Shown here in pieces: positions 1 through 11,289 of a DNA stretch of 64,000 nt; position 1 is the stretch's first letter; every line of letters begins with the position of its first letter. The DNA comes from Diadema setosum (Eukaryota > Echinodermata > Echinoidea > Diadematoida > Diadematidae): contig NC_092705.1 in NCBI RefSeq assembly GCF_964275005.1, forward strand, positions 12,928,385 through 12,992,384, in the 5' to 3' direction. Under the pieces are notes generated by a model. That model made no database searches. It was not told the DNA's origin and saw only the letters and a program-made list of their open reading frames with translations. Both the position numbers and the translations under genes were made by a program.

Positions 1-1595
1 TCCACTTATCATAATTCAGCCCAATGTTACCCATACGGATTTGGTGAATAAGGACTTGTTCTTCCCTGTTTTTTAATCTGCATTCGTAATTTGCAAATGC
101 ATACTTCTGTACTTCTTTTACAGGGGACTGTGTTTCTTCCCATCTTTTTTTTTTTTGCCACTTCTTATTAAAATGACTACTTAAAACATATTTAACTTCC
201 ATCTTATTGAGTCCATTATTGATTCCGATATGTTTCTCTTGTAGGGCTGTTTTTTTTTTTTCGCTTTATCTGCTGTCTCATTGCCCGTGATGCCACGGTG
301 GCCGGGAACCCATTCAAAATGCACTATCATAATAAGTGAGTAAGTGCATCGATCGAAAGAATGTGTATTTCTTTCACAAAAGCATCCTCGAATTTACATG
401 TTTCAAGGGCCCGGAGAGCGCTTAAACTGTCAGTAAAAATGACAACTCCTGTATACACACTATTAAGTTGTCTCAACCAGGTTAATGCCATAAGAATTGC
501 AGCAAGTTCTTTTGGATTCAATATATTTGTAATAGGGAGCGAAAAAAGCAGCTCCCACTATGCCTGTTTGACTTCTTGATCCGTCCGTGTATACATGCAA
601 GTAGTGACTCCACTTCTTTTGTGTAATTTCTAAACTCATTTGATTTTGAAACAATGGGTTATCTGACTTCAATATTAACCTACTTAACTCAATTGAGACA
701 TCCACTTTGGGGATATGCCAAGGTGGGATAGTTAAAGGAGCTACCGGCTCAACAGGCATATCGAGATAGACTTCCTCTTTCAACTGCATTACCCTGTTTC
801 CAAAGGAGTTTTGTTATCATAGAATCTATTGCCAACAGTCCCCGACATCTTCCAGCAAAGGGTGGTCCGGAGTGGTTTCGATTCTCTTGATATACCTTGC
901 ACACAGCAATTTTCTCCGTATATCTAAGGGAATCTCTCCTGACTCTGCTTGGAGAGTTCTCATCAGGGAGGTTCCGACTTTGCTATATACCCAAACAAAT
1001 TGACAAAGCCTGATATTGAACTGAGTTGAGTATATTTTTGACAAAATCAGATGCCGAGTCATATGCTTCGAATGCATAATCCAGTATTAAAAGAAAGAAT
1101 AAGGGATATATATACTGTTGTCAAATCCTTATTCCGCCACTCCCTTTTACATATGCCAAACATTTAAGTATATTTACTTTCTTTTTACTTCTACATGCTA
1201 AGTCTTGTATATGAGATTTCCACGTTAACCTCTTGTCTAAAATAACTCCGAGATATCGGTGTTCTTTTCTCTGAATAAGTGGTTGTTTGTCTAGATAGAG
1301 TAGAATGGGCTCTTCTTTGTTGGATCGGGAAAACAGTATTGGAACTGTTTTGGGGGATGAGATGAGCATGCCCCATCTTTTGAACCACTCATTTTAGTAT
1401 ATTCAAGTATCCTTGTAAGCATGTGGTAACCTCTGTGATGTCGTTACCTGATTGCCATATTACACAATCGTCGGCGTATAATAGGACTTTGGGGTTGGGC
1501 CTAACTGGAATATCCCTGAGCATCAGGTTGAACAAAATGGGGCTCAGAGGGCTTCCTTGGGCTAATCCGTTATTAATGACAAAATATGGCTTTGG
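1..1595 (-). mobile_element. Decayed I-type non-LTR retrotransposon (ORF2 3' part)
   Basis: Minus-strand remnant of a LINE ORF2, broken by frameshifts and stops. Reading from high to low coordinates it keeps RT motifs (a GLAQGSPLSPILFNLM block and LLYADDCVIW near 1460-1570, a YLGVILDKRLTW block near 1230), then RNase H pieces (a YTDGS block near 580, a VVIFTDSLSALRALE block near 430), and at the window edge an RMGNIGLN stretch. The same motifs in the same order occur in the nearly intact element at 4.6-10 kb, so they are the same family. The 3' end lies outside the window. The 5' end is missing: homology stops near 1580-1605, where an oppositely oriented L1-type element begins. Non-functional. 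Confidence 0.85.
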
Positions 1596-3973
1596 TCCAT
1601 ATTTTTGTAGATGGATAGAAGTCTTATACAACAATGCAATTAGTTGTGTTATGAATGGAGGCTTCTCCACGGGATACTTCGAAATAGGTAGGGGAGTAAG
1701 GCAAGGGGATCCCTTGTCTCCATACCTCTTTCTGTTGATTATAGAAACACTAGCATTGTTTATTCGAAATGAAAAAGATTTAAAGGGTATCTTGATTGGT
1801 GATATGGAGACAAAGATAGTAATGTATGCAGATGATTGTTCAATTTTTGTGAAAGAAAAACGTGATATAGAAAGATTAGATAATATATTGGATTCTTTTT
1901 ATTATACATCGGGATTAAAGATAAACAGGGATAAGACATATATTATGAAATTGGGGTCTTCTAGTCAGAATAATGATAACTTGACTGGAATAACGCTGGG
2001 CAAATTGGTTCAAACAGTTAAAGTGCTAGGAATATATTTTTCTTTAGATATTAATGTTAAAGAAGAAATGAATTATAAAGAAATTTTGAGTAAAATAAAA
2101 AAATTGTTGGGATGGTGGAAGCAAAGGGATTTGACCCTTTTTGGGAAAATTCAACTGGTTAAAGTATTTGCTATATCTAAGCTATTATACGTTTCTTCCA
2201 TAATGTCAGTACCTCGATGGGTTTTCAGAGAGGTGGAAACGATTTGTTTTAATTTTATTTGGAACGGTCGTGACAAAATAAAGAGAAATTTATTGTATTT
2301 GAATTATGATAAAGGGGGAATGAAAATGCTGAATTTTAGGTACATGGTGTATGCCCAGCGCATAATGTGGATTAAGAGACTTTTTAGAGGTGATAAGAAT
2401 ATGAAATGGAAACAGTTTTTTGAACATGTATTTAACAAAGTAGGAGGGAGACTAATTTTTCATTGTAATTATGATCCCCGGTTATTAAATATTAAAGCGC
2501 CGAAGTTGTATTTAGAATTTTTAGATATCTGGGATTATTTGAAAGGAAAAAATGTAATTGTTAAAGAAACGTATAATGAAAATCAAATAATTTTTAATAA
2601 TTTTTTTATTTCAGGTAGGAATTTTCCCTTTAATGAAAAACTATTTAAAGCTAATGTTTTTCAAGTTAAACATGTCATTGACGCTGGTGGAAAAATTAGA
2701 CCAGGGGCTTATTTTATTAGAAAGGGCCTAAATGCAGACGATTTAATCTCTCTTTATGAATTGTATGATAAATTTCCAGCAGAATGGAAGGTGGCGAGAA
2801 AAGGTAACGTGAGGGATCATATTTTGAGTGATAACCCTGCTGATGTTTTTGAAATTAGTCTTAATATAAACAAAAAAGTGTACCCCTTATTGTCAGTATC
2901 TTCAAAAATGATATACAATATTTTTATTGGTACCATTGAAGATTCTTTTCTTTCAAAACACCCAGAAGTATTAGCATTAAACATGGATAGATCGGCTACT
3001 GCAGTTTGTTTTTCTATTCCTAGAATTTCGACACTAGACTGGAAGCTGAGAGAATTCCAATATAAGCTTCTGCACAATGTTATTTTTTGTAATGATAAAC
3101 TTCACCAGTTTGGAATAACACAATCAAATCTGTGCTCCTTTTGTAGGGAAGAGGTTGAAACATATTATCATATATTTTATGACTGTCCTTTAGTTTATCG
3201 AATATGGAACGAGGTAGGAAATAAACTAAAATTTCCTCAGTTTGTTAATATAAATTGGCTTGACGTTTTACTTGGATTCAGGGAAAATATCAAACTCGAT
3301 GCTTTGTTGAATCATGTGTTAATTTTGATTAAGCATATGATTTTTGCTAACCGTAAAAGTGGAAGAGTTCCAACCTGTAAAGAAATATCTAAGGCAATTG
3401 CCACCTCAAAACAGTCTGAATATGAAAAAGCAACTTTAAAGGATAAATTGATATCACATTACGCGAAATGGGAAAATTATACTTCATGAAATACCGGGTT
3501 TAATTATTGCATCCCGTTTAAGACATATCTTTTGTATTTATCTCAGTCAATCTATTTAAAATGAATGGAATATCCTGTGTTTTGCTTTGCCCGCTCCATA
3601 TACTGGTTCCTTTTCTCTGATCGTCATTATTAAAGCTTAATTATCTGGTTATCAATCTCCACTTGTCTATGACCCAGAGAGATATTAGTTCTCATGATGT
3701 TTATAACTGGTGAATAGATTACATTTTAAAGATTTTGTAATTCCATCACCTCTCATGTTTCTTGTACAGTGTATTTGTTTTAGATAAAATCTTTATTCAG
3801 ACTGGTGACTGAATCATGTCAAGTGTGTACAATTTATTAATGTTCAATCTATATTTTGCACAAACCTTTTTGTTGTCCGTCAAACAGTGTAATATAGATA
3901 TTTTGTGTCACTACAATGTAACAATGTTGATTGGTCTGAATAAAGGCTATAAAAAGCGTCAAAAAAAAAAAAA
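1585..3973 (+). mobile_element. 5'-truncated L1/Tx1-type LINE with poly(A)
   Basis: An open frame running to the stop at 3487-3489 encodes the C-terminal part of an L1/Tx1-type ORF2. It has the RT palm motifs RGVRQGDPLSPYLF (about 1690-1730) and MYADDCSIF (about 1820), thumb sequence, and a C-terminal zf-RVT-like zinc motif CSFCREEVETYYHIFYDC (about 3130-3190). The open frame extends upstream to 1423, but its first 50-60 codons are antisense of the neighbouring LINE relic and not part of this element. The endonuclease and N-terminal RT are absent, typical of 5' truncation. A 3' UTR follows, with AATAAA at 3939-3944 and a 13-A tail at 3961-3973. No RNase H is seen, which separates it from the I-type elements nearby. 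Confidence 0.85.
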
Positions 3974-4009
3974 TCTCCATTGTTTCGGATAGTGCATTGC
4001 CCACACGCA

Positions 4010-4553
4010 CCTCTGTTGTAAACGCGGTGCACTCAGTCTTTATTCAAGGCAGCGAAGGGAATATCCAAAGGGTTATGATGTCCACAGCTGTCATGCGGTG
4101 CGCTTAGTCTTTATCTAGAACAATGTACCGTTATCATGATATCTAAAGTTCCTAATAAAAGGGATTATATGCTGTTTTTATACTACCCTCTCATCAAGTA
4201 CATCAGTTTTAAACAAAAACCACTCTGTTCATTTACAATATTATTTGTTATAATGTGTTGTAGTGTACCGGTACATTGTTTTTGCATTATCTTTCATTGT
4301 TGGATGAAAATAAAGCAACATTGGCGTGGTATTAGCGTTTTCACCGGAAAATGATAAATAATTGAAAAATACGGTAAAATTCACGAGGATTTGCTTTGTT
4401 GTTGTTGTTTTTAGATAAAGGGATATACACTGTATCATAAGCTTTGGATATTTCTTTCGCCGTCTTGAATAAAGACTAAGCGCTATGGACATCATAACCT
4501 TTGGATATTCCCTTCGCTGCCTTGAATAAAGACTAAGTGCACCGAGTTTACAA
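4010..4553. repeat. Long inverted repeat (fold-back or TIR element)
   Basis: The left arm (about 4010-4125) and right arm (about 4450-4553) are reverse complements. The core around GGCAGCGAAGGGAATATCC at 4050-4070 is matched in antisense near 4499-4520. Each arm also carries a second copy of the motif CTTAGTCTTTAT (4107-4118, antisense near 4468-4478), so the arms are internally repeated. The roughly 320-bp centre has no coding potential. It sits between the L1-type poly(A) and the 5' region of the next LINE. It is either an independent fold-back element or part of the promoter region of the element downstream. Confidence 0.7.
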
Positions 4554-4798
4554 TACGGGGTTGCTGGCGAGACACGGGGTTGCTGGTTGTTGGTTGTTGG
4601 TCTCTCGTTGTTTTTCCATTTTTGTGGCTAAATGGATTCATGACTGTGGATAGAATCATTCAGAGGTAAGCAATCATTCTGGGCTTCATTTGCACCCCAT
4701 TTTGCACAACTAACGATTCTAGTATAGACCTATTAGAGTTAGCATAGATTTACACATAGATTTTGAATCTCCCGCCCTTTTTATTGAGTAGCGCCAAT

Positions 4799-6234
4799 AT
4801 GGCCGCCGCAAACCCCCCGGATCCATTTATGGATTCGGAAGTGGGTACTGCGACACCTGATGACGAATTTCAAACTGTTGTGTCTGATAGACAAGTCCGT
4901 CGAAAAAAAGAGGAAAATACGCGAAGGAAGTGTTGATGTTGAGGACCTTGCGACAAGAGTAGACTCCTCTTCGGAGGATGACCATCATGATAGATCTATG
5001 AATGGTAATGAAAAGTTTGGTACCCCCCGATCTAAACCACCTGATCTGAGATTGTACATATGTCCACTAGACAAGAAAAGGTCCCTTAAAAAACACAAGC
5101 TTGGCTACGGTAGCCAAAGCCATCCATACTTGCTGTGGATCCCCACCAGAGTTTGTTAAGTCTACGCGAAATGGCATTATGGTGAAATGTAGAAACGAGA
5201 AACAGTACAGAAAACTGATGGAACTTCAATCTATTGGTACAATGCCAGTAAAGGTGCAAGATCAGATGTACACCATTAAAGGAGTAATATCTGGGATCCC
5301 CACGGAAATGTCTGAGACAGAAATTCAGATGGAATTGAAAAAGCAAAAGGTGTCTCATGTGAAAAGAATAATGAGAAAGGAACAAAAGAAAAATCAAAAC
5401 AACTCAGGAAACGAGCAAATGAAGCTCACCCCGACACGCAGTGTCATACTATTTTTTGAAGCAACCACATTACCCCAAGACATTGATTTGTACTTCCAGA
5501 AATTCCAGGTCAAACAATACATACCCCCTGTACTCAGGTGCTTCCATTGTCAAAGGTTTGGGCATGCAGTTGCAAATTGTAAGGCAAAACAAAGATGTGT
5601 GAGATGCGGCGACCCGCATACCTTTGAGGAATGTCCACAGAAAGACACTCCAAAATGCATTAATTGCGGAGAAAACCACTCGGCTGCATACAGCGGATGC
5701 CGAGAGGTGAAAAAGGCTAAAGAGATACAAAAATTGAAAGTAATGAACAACTTAACCTACGCACAGGCCACTCGCAAATGGCAAGAACATGAGCAAAGGC
5801 CGAATGTTGCAGTAGAGACACAACCCATACCTCAGCCTGCAGTGAAAGAAACTAAAGAGAGCACTGAAGAAATGAAGCATGGTACCCCTCGGGCAAGCCA
5901 ACCCGTGAGTCATACCCCACATTCAGCTGAAGTGAACAACCCCCCATCAAAAGCTACACGGTCCTTTTCGTTGATTCCCAACCAAAGCAAAAACCAAGCT
6001 CAGCCCCAGCAAAACATGCAAAAGCTACCCCAAGAAAAAGAGGGACCGGCCAAAAACAGGTTAGGTGTAAACTTTGTAGCTCAGGCTACAGACAATGAGC
6101 TGATCAACTTCATCGTTATTTTGATCATGAATCTCATGAAAGATAAATCAGAGGATGAAATTCGCCTCCTGATAAATGCAGCAGCCGGTAAACTTCTTGG
6201 ACAAGACAGCTATGATGTTGGGGAAACTTGCTAG
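4799..6234 (+). pseudogene. LINE ORF1 (zinc-knuckle, gag-like), two frameshifts
   Basis: ORF1 protein of the I-type LINE, expected to bind element RNA and form the RNP. The likely start is ATG 4799 (MAAANPPDPF...). The frame must move +1 near 4903-4910 at a run of seven A, and +1 again near 5088-5093 at a run of six A. After that it is open from about 5086 to the TAG at 6232-6234. Three zinc knuckles lie at about 5540-5700: CFHCQRFGHAVANC (CX2CX4HX4C), CVRCGDPHTFEEC and CINCGENHSAAYSGC. A Gln/Pro-rich linker and a Lys-rich C-terminus follow. Both breaks are in A-runs and could be indels in the element or assembly errors. A programmed shift is unlikely because two are needed. Confidence 0.75.
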
Positions 6235-6241
6235 TTTATAT

Positions 6242-9200
6242 ATGTCGGTCTTCCTCGTTCTCCAATGGAATGCTCAGGGAATGAGTGGACACGGACAAGA
6301 ATTGATACAATTTTTAAGTACAAATAAATCTGATATTGTACATTTGATATGTGTACAGGAGACATGGTTTAACAGTGATAATGTTTTGCAGATTCCAAAT
6401 TATACTTGTTTGTTTAAAAATAGAACAACACAAAGTAGAGGAGGGTGTTGTTTCTATGTACATGACTCTGTATATTATGATTATAAAGGCGGCGAGTCTG
6501 AAATTGAATTGCAAGTGACTGATATTTTTTGGGGTAAGTTTTTCCTCACAGTAGTTAATTATTATAACCCTTGTAGAGAGATACGCTGTGAGGCTGTAGA
6601 TTTATTTATAAGTAAAGCTAAAGATCCTGCAAAATTATTGATTGTAGGTGATTTTAATTCTCATAACCCCCTTTGGGGTAGTGATAAACTGGATAGAAAT
6701 GGTAAATTGATTGAGGAATTTGTTTTACAAAATGATCTAGTCATATTAAATGACGGATCTGGCACGAGACTTCACCCCCATTCAGGAAAAATATCTTGTT
6801 TGGATCTGTCTCTGATTTCATCTCAGTTAGCAAGCAAGTGCACTTGGAATGTTAAGCCAGACAAACTAGGCAGCGATCATTTTCCTGTTTGTATTGAGTT
6901 GTGTGTGGGAGGAAAGTCTCTCCTTCGAGAAATGAGTAATGAAAGCAATGGTTGGAATCTAAAAAATATGGATTGGCAAAAATTTGCTCAATTGTGTGAG
7001 AATGTTATGAATATAGATAATATTAACGTGGAAACTAAAATGTTTTATGAGAGGTTTATGTCACACATAACAGAGGTACTCGAAGATACAGTTGGAGGTA
7101 AAAGAAGAAAAAATAAACACCAAAAGTCACAGCCTTGGTGGACAAAAGAATGTTCTCTGAAAATTAAAGAAAGGAATAGATTGAAAAATAGACTCTCTAG
7201 GTGTTGGTCTGAGGAAAATTTGTACAGGTACAAAAAGAAGAAAGCAGAAACGCAGCGAACAATAAGGCAGGCAAGAGCCAGATTTTGGCAAGCCTTTTGT
7301 GCAAGTCTGAATCGATCCACGTCTGTTTCGGCGTTGTGGAAATTCATTAAGAGTATGAACGGTATTCCTCGGAATAAAACCCATAGCATGTCTGTGTTAT
7401 ATGTAGGTGAACGTATTATTGTTGATGATAAAGACAAAGCAAATGAATTTGTAAGATATTTGAAGCATACAGGGAAAGGAAATACAGAAAGTAAAATTTA
7501 TAAAGAGATCGAGGAAGAATTTGATGTGATCCAGGTTCAGGAGAAGGAAGGCTTGCAACTGGCCTTAAACGAGCCTTTTGTGATGAGTGAATTGGAAAGA
7601 GTTCTGCAAGATAAAAAGGCTTCAGCACCGGGAGAAGATAAGATAGGATATGAAGTGTATAAACATTTACCAGAGTCAAAAAAGGAGATATTACTGAAAT
7701 TGTACAACCAAATATGGGATACTGGAGATATTCCAGAAGCATGCAAACACTCGATTTTGATTCCTCTCCTCAAGCAGGGTAAGGACCCACACCATTTGTG
7801 CTCTTACCGCCCAATAGCGTTGACATCATGTTTCATGAAAATAATGGAAACGCTGGTGAAAAACAGATTGCAATATTTTATAGAAAAACACGATCTGCTC
7901 GCAAATTTTCAACATGGCTTTAGAAAAGGCCGTTGCACTCTTGATAATATCGTACATTTGGAAAATGAAATAATGAAGAATTTAGAAACTGGTGTGAAGT
8001 CTCTAGCAGTGTTCATTGACCTGGAGAAGGCGTATGATACACTCTGGACAAAAGGACTCATAGTAAAACTCAGTCATTTGGGTTTAGAAGGAAATATTTT
8101 ACAGTTTATAAAGAACTTTCTATTATATCGCACTTGCCAGGTCAAAATAGGAAACGAGAAATCTGATATTTTCCATATGGAAAACGGGCTCCCACAGGGC
8201 AGTATTTTGAGCCCTATATTGTTGAATCTTATGATTTCTGATGTACCTGTAAGCAGAACGAATAATGTTTATAATTTGTTATATGCAGATGATTGCGTTA
8301 TCTGGACATCAGGAAATGATATTAGAGAAATGACTGTTCAAATTCAAACATACTTAGACGTTTTGAATGAATGGTTCACTTCACGGGGACTGAAAATATC
8401 ACCGTTGAAGACCACTTCTGTTCTTTTCTCTCGTGGAAACAAAGATGAGCGCGTTCGTCTATTGTTGGAGAAAAATGAGCTGAAATTTGCTCCTCAGTAT
8501 AGATATTTAGGAGTGATATTCGATAGGAGGATGACTTGGAGACCACACTTGCAAGACGTAGTTCTGCGATGTAAGAAGAGGTTGAATATATTGAAAGTTT
8601 TAGCTCATACAAATTTTTGTCAAAGCATACAAGAATTGTTAGGCGTATACAGATCTTTAATACGCTCCATAATAGATTATGCTTGTGAGGCTTATGATTC
8701 TGCTACTATGAGTGTCAAGAATGTTTTAAACTCCATACAATATCAGGCTTTAACTATTTGTGCAAACGCAAAAAAAGGGACAGCCCTAAGAACCCTCCAA
8801 GTGGAATTCGGAGAAATGCCCCTAGAGTTACGTCGAGAGATGCTCTCGGCTAGACTGAAAGCACGTATTGAGAATACTCCCAATCATCCTATGAAAGAAG
8901 GGCTTAAGAATTGTTGGCAATTTGAATTTTGTAAAAACACTGCTTCAAAAGAACCTTTCGGACAAAGGACTCAAAACTCATTTGAATTTTTAGATCCACT
9001 TCATGTTGAATTGTGTGTAAAACCTCCCAACGTGCCTTTCTGGATGTGGAAGCCTCCGTGTGTATCGACACAATTAAAAGAGTGTGTGTCAAAGACTGAC
9101 AACACAGCCTTCCAAAAACAGGCCTCCTTGGAAGTGATGTATACCAAATGGCAAAATTATTTACATGTATATACAGATGGCTCCAAATCACTTGAAGGCA

Positions 9201-9997
9201 AGGTAGCCTCTTCATTTTATGTGCCAGTGTATAACTATGTTCAGAGTAAAAGAATGCAGAACCAAACATCTGTTTATAGAGCCGAATTGGCGGCTATCAC
9301 GTTAGCTTTGTATTGGATTGATCAACTACCACCACTTCAAACAGGAGTAGTTATTTTTAGTGACTCACTCAGTGCCCTTGAAGCCATTCGATCTCAAAGA
9401 GAAGAAAGTTTTGTTACAGAAATTCTAAGTTTCTGTACTAATCTATACTTTAAGGGAATATTAGTGTGTTTGGAATGGATTCCTGCACACTGTGGAATAA
9501 CAGGAAATGAAGTGGCAGATAAAGCAGCAAAAAAGGCTTTACAAAATGTTTCCATACAAGTGAATAACAAGTTGAATAAATATGAATTTAATAAAAAACT
9601 GAAAAGGTGTTATATGACAAAATGGCAAATTAAATGGGAGGAGACAAACTCCCCCCTGAAATATGTTCAACGAAAGGTTTCTCAGACCTATTTATGCACT
9701 TTGAATGACAGAAGAGCTGAGACAATCCTACATCACCTCAGGATGGGGAACTTCGGTTTAAATGACAATTTGTTTCAAATAAACCAACATGTGTCGGGTA
9801 TGTGTGAATATTGTAACGTCCCAGAAACAGTTGATCATTTTCTTATGTTCTGCCCCAGATATATTATACCCAGAGCTATGATGTTAGTTGAAACAAAAAT
9901 TCATGAGAACAGCATTCAAAGCTTACTAATTTCAACTAACCCAGTATACCAAAAAGCTCTTGTGTTATATGTTAAAAGATCACAACGAGTTTTCTGA
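6242..9997 (+). CDS. LINE ORF2: endonuclease, reverse transcriptase, RNase H
   Basis: The intact frame gives about 1,251 residues. I start at ATG 6242 (MSVFLVLQWNAQGM), 7 nt past the ORF1 stop, because the APE endonuclease begins there; an in-frame ATG at 6176 would overlap ORF1. Endonuclease motifs are CVQETWF, GDFNSHNPLWGS (about residue 136) and GSDHFPV (about 210). RT motifs are FIDLEKAYDTLW (about 590), GLPQGSILSPILLNLM, LLYADDCVIW (about 680) and YLGVIFDRRMTW. RNase H motifs are YTDGSKS (about 977), ELAAITLAL, FSDSLSALEA and WIPAHCGITGNEVADKAA (about 1,085). A C-terminal CEYCNVPETVDHFLMFC motif is probably a zinc finger. Such proteins nick target DNA and copy the element RNA in place. 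All catalytic motifs are present, so the enzyme could be active even though ORF1 is broken. Confidence 0.9.
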   Translation: MSVFLVLQWNAQGMSGHGQELIQFLSTNKSDIVHLICVQETWFNSDNVLQIPNYTCLFKNRTTQSRGGCCFYVHDSVYYDYKGGESEIELQVTDIFWGKFFLTVVNYYNPCREIRCEAVDLFISKAKDPAKLLIVGDFNSHNPLWGSDKLDRNGKLIEEFVLQNDLVILNDGSGTRLHPHSGKISCLDLSLISSQLASKCTWNVKPDKLGSDHFPVCIELCVGGKSLLREMSNESNGWNLKNMDWQKFAQLCENVMNIDNINVETKMFYERFMSHITEVLEDTVGGKRRKNKHQKSQPWWTKECSLKIKERNRLKNRLSRCWSEENLYRYKKKKAETQRTIRQARARFWQAFCASLNRSTSVSALWKFIKSMNGIPRNKTHSMSVLYVGERIIVDDKDKANEFVRYLKHTGKGNTESKIYKEIEEEFDVIQVQEKEGLQLALNEPFVMSELERVLQDKKASAPGEDKIGYEVYKHLPESKKEILLKLYNQIWDTGDIPEACKHSILIPLLKQGKDPHHLCSYRPIALTSCFMKIMETLVKNRLQYFIEKHDLLANFQHGFRKGRCTLDNIVHLENEIMKNLETGVKSLAVFIDLEKAYDTLWTKGLIVKLSHLGLEGNILQFIKNFLLYRTCQVKIGNEKSDIFHMENGLPQGSILSPILLNLMISDVPVSRTNNVYNLLYADDCVIWTSGNDIREMTVQIQTYLDVLNEWFTSRGLKISPLKTTSVLFSRGNKDERVRLLLEKNELKFAPQYRYLGVIFDRRMTWRPHLQDVVLRCKKRLNILKVLAHTNFCQSIQELLGVYRSLIRSIIDYACEAYDSATMSVKNVLNSIQYQALTICANAKKGTALRTLQVEFGEMPLELRREMLSARLKARIENTPNHPMKEGLKNCWQFEFCKNTASKEPFGQRTQNSFEFLDPLHVELCVKPPNVPFWMWKPPCVSTQLKECVSKTDNTAFQKQASLEVMYTKWQNYLHVYTDGSKSLEGKVASSFYVPVYNYVQSKRMQNQTSVYRAELAAITLALYWIDQLPPLQTGVVIFSDSLSALEAIRSQREESFVTEILSFCTNLYFKGILVCLEWIPAHCGITGNEVADKAAKKALQNVSIQVNNKLNKYEFNKKLKRCYMTKWQIKWEETNSPLKYVQRKVSQTYLCTLNDRRAETILHHLRMGNFGLNDNLFQINQHVSGMCEYCNVPETVDHFLMFCPRYIIPRAMMLVETKIHENSIQSLLISTNPVYQKALVLYVKRSQRVF

Positions 9998-10400
9998 TAG
10001 ATAAACTTTCATGCATAATATGAGTGTACATAGTTTACACTAACTCTGCCTCGAGGTACCCTGAAGAGGCTTTTCATGTGCACCACAGCCCAGAGATTGC
10101 TTACTTTATTAAAGAATGTATATGTGATTATTATATATATTTGTAATTTATTAATATTGCTTGCTTGTTTTGTTTGGCTCTGTATCGGACCAATTGAGGT
10201 TCCTGTGCTGGTAAGCATCGGACTCTACTGCCTGCATATCGGAGGGGCCTAGGCCGTTTTAACGGCTGAGAAGTCTGCTCGAGACAATGAGCCGGATTGG
10301 CCAGAAGATATGATATTTTAAGCAGGCAAATAGACGTACCGACAGCTGACCAAGGATACTCATTACAATATTCTTTTTTGGAAAAAAAAATGATAAAAGG

Positions 10401-11285
10401 AAAAGAAATCTATAGATAAGTGTTTGGCGTAAATATTCTAAAGAGAATGGAAAACGCCACTAAACACAAAACAACAACAACAACAACAACAATAGAACAC
10501 CTGTGAACATACAGAAAACAATGCTCTCCTTTGTGTAGCGGTTAGTCTCGATTCAGAAGTATAGGGATATAACAACGAGACCAAATTGGTTAAAAATTTA
10601 TTTATTATGACTAAGCCACTCATTTGGAAATGCTATCATAGCTTGATAAGCATATCTATGCCCGACAAACAAAATGACACCAAAAAGGTTTTGCCACCTC
10701 AGGTGGTACCAATATCTGGCCTGGCCCATGGACTATAATTATGACAATGCTATGTTTTGTATTGCATAGATCATATTGTATTCATTATTTCGGTGTATCT
10801 TCATTTCAGAACTTTGAAGATAAAAGTGAAATGAGGTGAAATGAAATGCAATGACACCAAATTAGATTAGATTAAAAATAACTGATATCTAACTGTCAAC
10901 ATTGTTAATTTTTAAACATAATTTGTTTCAAACGATGATACACCGCAGTCAGTGAATTTGGATGAATGAAAAGCTGTCTAAAGTATAAATGTTTTGCACT
11001 CGGGATTTCCTTACAGCAAGGAGACAATGAACCTCAATGTCGATCTCAATTCTTAACTGTATATTGGACTCCAGCAAACCAGCAACTACTTAAAGAGGCG
11101 CAGACTTTAAAAAATATCAAAATATAAAGCTTCCAAGAAGTTGCATTTATGAATGTCACTACAAATAACTATTCTGTGTCATGGCATAATACTGCTTTGT
11201 TCATGTTGGGATCTTCAAATAAAAAGCACGAAGTAAATTGCGTTCATTTACTTTAATTGGCACAGAATATCAAAAGCTAGGTCTG
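10401..11285. other. Non-coding stretch with (AAC)n and A-rich repeats
   Basis: No gene is visible. It contains an (AAC)n microsatellite at about 10466-10492. A short imperfect inverted pair, GTGTTTGGCG near 10421 and CGCCACTAAACAC near 10455, lies just before it. Near 10826-10880 there is a GAAATGAGGTGAAATGAAATG / GATTAGATTA pattern resembling a retroposon tail. Confidence 0.4.
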
Positions 11286-11289
11286 GAGT

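Larger units (their letters stand above)
4560..10400 (+). mobile_element. Nearly full-length I-superfamily LINE
   Basis: This element has a 5' UTR (from about 4560), ORF1 (about 4799-6234, two frameshifts), ORF2 (6242-9997, open throughout) and a 3' region. A nucleic-acid-binding ORF1 with CCHC knuckles followed by an ORF2 with apurinic-type endonuclease, RT and RNase H is the layout of the I superfamily of non-LTR elements. Neither end is certain. I see no clear poly(A) tail, only an A-rich stretch near 10380-10410, and no target-site duplication I can defend. The minus-strand relic at 1-1595 belongs to the same family. Confidence 0.8.

Noticed and set aside
5080..5100. A-AAA-AAC heptamer as a programmed frameshift site in LINE ORF1
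   Set aside because: The slippery codons are in the downstream frame and would shift -1, the wrong direction; a second shift at 4905 would also be needed.
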